Shown here: positions 5,355 through 6,877 of the stretch, piece by piece
Position numbering within the stretch: position 1 is the stretch's first letter
Layout of the letters: each line of letters starts with the position of its first letter
NCBI GenBank assembly: GCA_903837025.1
Contig: CAILTC010000513.1
Location: 1-6,877, forward strand
DNA length: 6,877 nucleotides
Origin: an uncultured Bacteroidota bacterium
GTDB lineage: Bacteria > Bacteroidota > Bacteroidia > Flavobacteriales > Flavobacteriaceae
Reading direction: 5' to 3'
Notes under the pieces: model-generated
Told to the model about the DNA's origin: nothing
The model's database searches: none
What the model saw: the letters and a program-made list of their open reading frames with translations, nothing else
Translations under genes and position numbers: made by a program

Positions 5355-6035
5355 TTAATCCGCTATTCTTTTTAGTTTATTAAGATCTTTGATGACAATT
5401 TTTTTTCCGATTAATTCGATAAGTCCGATTTTGTTGAAATCAGATAATAAACGAATGCAACTTTCGGTTGCTGTACCAATCATTCCAGCTAATTCTTCGC
5501 GAGAAAGCTGAATATGTAAGGAGCCATCTTCATTTTTGCCAAAAGTTTCTTGAAGGTAAACTAATGTTTCTGCTAATCTTTCTTTTACTGTTTTTTGTGA
5601 CATCGAAACCATGTGATCATCAGATTCCTTCAAATCACCACAAATCGTTTTCATAAGATTCAAAGAAAACTGATTGTTTTTATCAAACATATTCATGACT
5701 TCACTTCTAGGAATAAAGCAAATTTCCATATCTTCAAGTGCTACTGCGCTCAAATTAGTTGGTTCGTCACTAATCATCGAACGTTGACCTAGTAATTCTC
5801 CCGGTTTAACTAATTTTACAATTTGGTCTTTGCCGTTTGCGCTTAATTTAGAGAGTTTACATACACCATTTTTCACACAGTAAATTCCATTAACACTTTC
5901 TCCTTCTTCGAAAATGTTTTCCCCTTTTTGGATTGTATACGAAGTTTTGCATTCAGCAAGTTTTACTAATTCTTCTTTGTTAAGTGCTTTTAGAGAACTA
6001 AATTCTCTAACGATACATTGTTCACATTTACTCAT
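5355..6035 (-). CDS. Crp/Fnr-family transcriptional regulator (FNR-like, next to ccoI)
   Basis: The product is 226 residues with the CRP/FNR layout: an N-terminal cysteine motif CEQC (Cys4, Cys7), a cyclic-nucleotide-binding-type beta-roll (about 25-120, with GENIFEEGE and NGKDQIVKL), a dimer helix (about 122-160) and a C-terminal winged helix with LSREELAGMIGTATES and CIRLLSDF (about 177-200). Aligned by eye to E. coli FNR, Cys4, Cys7 and Cys106 match Cys20, Cys23 and Cys122, but the place of FNR Cys29 is Ser13. Cys29, Cys53 and Cys59 are other candidates. In the recognition helix Glu191 and Arg195 match FNR Glu209 and Arg213, while FNR Ser212 is Ile194. It probably senses oxygen or redox state and controls respiration genes. 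It is divergent from the copper ATPase across 110 bp holding a palindrome. The ATG at 6033-6035 gives the short MSKCEQC N-terminus. Confidence 0.88.
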   Translation of the reverse strand: MSKCEQCIVREFSSLKALNKEELVKLAECKTSYTIQKGENIFEEGESVNGIYCVKNGVCKLSKLSANGKDQIVKLVKPGELLGQRSMISDEPTNLSAVALEDMEICFIPRSEVMNMFDKNNQFSLNLMKTICGDLKESDDHMVSMSQKTVKERLAETLVYLQETFGKNEDGSLHIQLSREELAGMIGTATESCIRLLSDFNKIGLIELIGKKIVIKDLNKLKRIAD

Positions 6036-6061
6036 AAAAATTGGGGTTAGAATGACAGATA

Positions 6062-6077
6062 CAAATCTACAAAATTA
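6062..6077 (-). promoter_or_regulatory. Two possible -7 elements for the Fnr-like regulator
   Basis: On the minus strand, TAGATTTG (6062-6069) and TAATTTTG (6070-6077) both match TAnnTTTG and sit side by side. The first would start transcription near 6055, about 20 bases before the ATG. Neither has an evident TTTG at -33. The palindrome at 6078-6093 lies directly upstream and would cover the -20 to -38 region, so a bound regulator could repress its own gene. Confidence 0.45.
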
Positions 6078-6093
6078 TATGATAAATATCATA
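6078..6093. promoter_or_regulatory. FNR-like palindromic operator
   Basis: TATGATAAATATCATA is a perfect 6-bp inverted repeat (6078-6083 and 6088-6093) around a 4-base spacer. It resembles the FNR consensus TTGAT-N4-ATCAA, with the first T of TTGAT-type half-sites changed so that each reads ATGAT. Its centre (6085.5) is about 42 bases before the predicted start of the copper ATPase transcript, the classic class II activator position. Confidence 0.6.
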
Positions 6094-6113
6094 CTTTTAA
6101 TTTGACCAGTTAG

Positions 6114-6121
6114 TACTTTTG
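6114..6121 (+). promoter_or_regulatory. Bacteroidota -7 promoter element for the copper ATPase gene
   Basis: TACTTTTG matches TAnnTTTG. The predicted start is near 6128, with an 18-base leader before the ATG at 6146. There is no TTTG at the right -33 spacing (the one at 6101-6104 is too close), as expected of an activator-dependent promoter. Confidence 0.5.
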
Positions 6122-6145
6122 TTGCCTATTAAATTGAATGTATTT

Positions 6146-6877
6146 ATGGATGGGCAAAACTGTTTCCATTGTGGGTTAGTTATTGTAAAAGAAGAAGATC
6201 CGAGCGAAAGCGAACTGGCGAATCAAATCATTTTTGACGGAAAACAATTTTGTTGTAATGGTTGTAAAACTGTTTACGAAATTTTTAGTCTGAATGATTT
6301 GACTTGTTACTATGATTTCGAAAAATCTCCAGGAGCAACTCCGCTGGATATTCTTGGTAAATATGATTTCTTGGATAATGAAAGTATTGTTTCCAAACTT
6401 TTAGATTTTCAAGAAGAATCAACTGCAATTGTGTCACTTAATATTCCTCATATTCACTGTAGTTCTTGTATCTGGATTCTCGAAAACTTGCAACGCCTTG
6501 AAAAAGGAATAAGCAGTTCACAAGTGAATTTTCCGGAGAAAACGGTTCGAATCACTTATAATCCCGAAAAAATTTCTCTTAAAACGATAGCGCATTTATT
6601 AAGTTCTATTGGTTATGAACCGTATATAAGTTTGGAAAATTATGAAACCGGAAAAAATAATGTTGACCGTAGTTTAACCTATAAACTGGGGGTTGCATTC
6701 TTCTGTTTTGGAAATATTATGCTGCTTTCGTTTCCCGAATATTTCGAAGTAAAAGAATTTTGGTTAGACCAATACCGTGGTTTTTTTCGTTGGCTTATTT
6801 TTGCTTTGTCGATGCCAAGTTTCTTTTATTCGGCAAGTGGTTATTATGTTTCGGCCTATAAAAGTATTCGGTCTAAA
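6146..6877 (+). CDS. ccoI: CcoI/FixI-like heavy-metal P-type ATPase, N-terminal part (runs off window)
   Basis: The 244 codons from the ATG at 6146 to the window end are open with no stop, so the gene continues outside. The N-terminus carries a cysteine-rich metal-binding domain (CFHC at 6-9, CCNGC at 36-40). A heavy-metal-associated domain follows with HCSSCIW at 104-110, the metal ligands being Cys105 and Cys108. Two membrane segments come next (about 178-198 and 213-235). The ATPase core with CPC and DKTGT lies beyond the window. This N-terminal pairing is typical of CcoI/FixI-type Cu(I) ATPases, which export copper to the periplasm for assembly of cbb3-type cytochrome oxidase; the specific symbol is inferred from this layout and from the divergent Fnr-like gene. 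The ATG at 6138 is in another frame and soon meets a stop. The cco oxidase genes would be expected downstream, not visible here. Confidence 0.87.
   Translation, partial: MDGQNCFHCGLVIVKEEDPSESELANQIIFDGKQFCCNGCKTVYEIFSLNDLTCYYDFEKSPGATPLDILGKYDFLDNESIVSKLLDFQEESTAIVSLNIPHIHCSSCIWILENLQRLEKGISSSQVNFPEKTVRITYNPEKISLKTIAHLLSSIGYEPYISLENYETGKNNVDRSLTYKLGVAFFCFGNIMLLSFPEYFEVKEFWLDQYRGFFRWLIFALSMPSFFYSASGYYVSAYKSIRSK

Noticed and set aside
5154..5375. 73-residue plus-strand reading frame in the convergent gap
   Set aside because: It starts at a TTG inside the tandem repeat, runs through the inverted repeat and has no recognisable protein features; it is a by-product of the repeats.

Overview
The window looks like chromosomal DNA from a member of the Bacteroidota, most likely Flavobacterium or a close relative. 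It is AT-rich, has no strong Shine-Dalgarno sequences, and carries several TAnnTTTG motifs (the Bacteroidota -7 promoter element) at plausible distances before start codons. Its genes are typical of Flavobacteriaceae: a Bacteroidota-type peptide deformylase followed by a DUF5606 protein and mazG, and an Fnr-like regulator divergent from a CcoI-type copper ATPase. This assignment is inferred from gene content and motifs, not from a database search.

Layout. (1) At 1-260 is the 3' part of a RelE/ParE-family toxin gene cut by the window edge; its stop codon directly abuts the ATG of ruvX (261-677). (2) A large FUSC-family inner-membrane protein lies on the minus strand (640-2907). It converges on ruvX and overlaps its 3' end by 38 bp. 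(3) A 187-bp divergent region (2908-3094) holds one promoter for the FUSC gene and one for def. (4) The plus-strand block contains def (peptide deformylase, 3095-3682), a DUF5606 gene (3758-4243), a clear intrinsic terminator (4266-4306) and mazG (4324-5097). (5) The convergent gap 5098-5354 is repeat-rich: a 56-bp tandem repeat that copies the last codons of mazG, then a 20-bp-arm inverted repeat resembling a REP/BIME element. (6) A Crp/Fnr-family regulator (5355-6035, minus) is divergent from the first 244 codons of a CcoI/FixI-like P-type ATPase (6146 to the window end). A 16-bp FNR-like palindrome sits between them.

How the genes work together. RuvX, Def and MazG are housekeeping functions (rRNA maturation or recombination, N-terminal formyl removal, nucleotide-pool cleaning). 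The right end is a respiration module: the regulator probably controls the copper ATPase that supplies Cu to cbb3-type cytochrome oxidase. The palindrome lies where a class II FNR activator would bind for the ATPase promoter, and where it could repress the regulator's own promoter.

I found no convincing undescribed multi-gene system. The items most worth a second look are the self-preserving mazG-tail tandem repeat, the REP-like inverted repeat, the altered cysteine pattern and recognition helix of the Fnr-like protein together with its palindrome, and the direct repeats in the FUSC/def divergent region.
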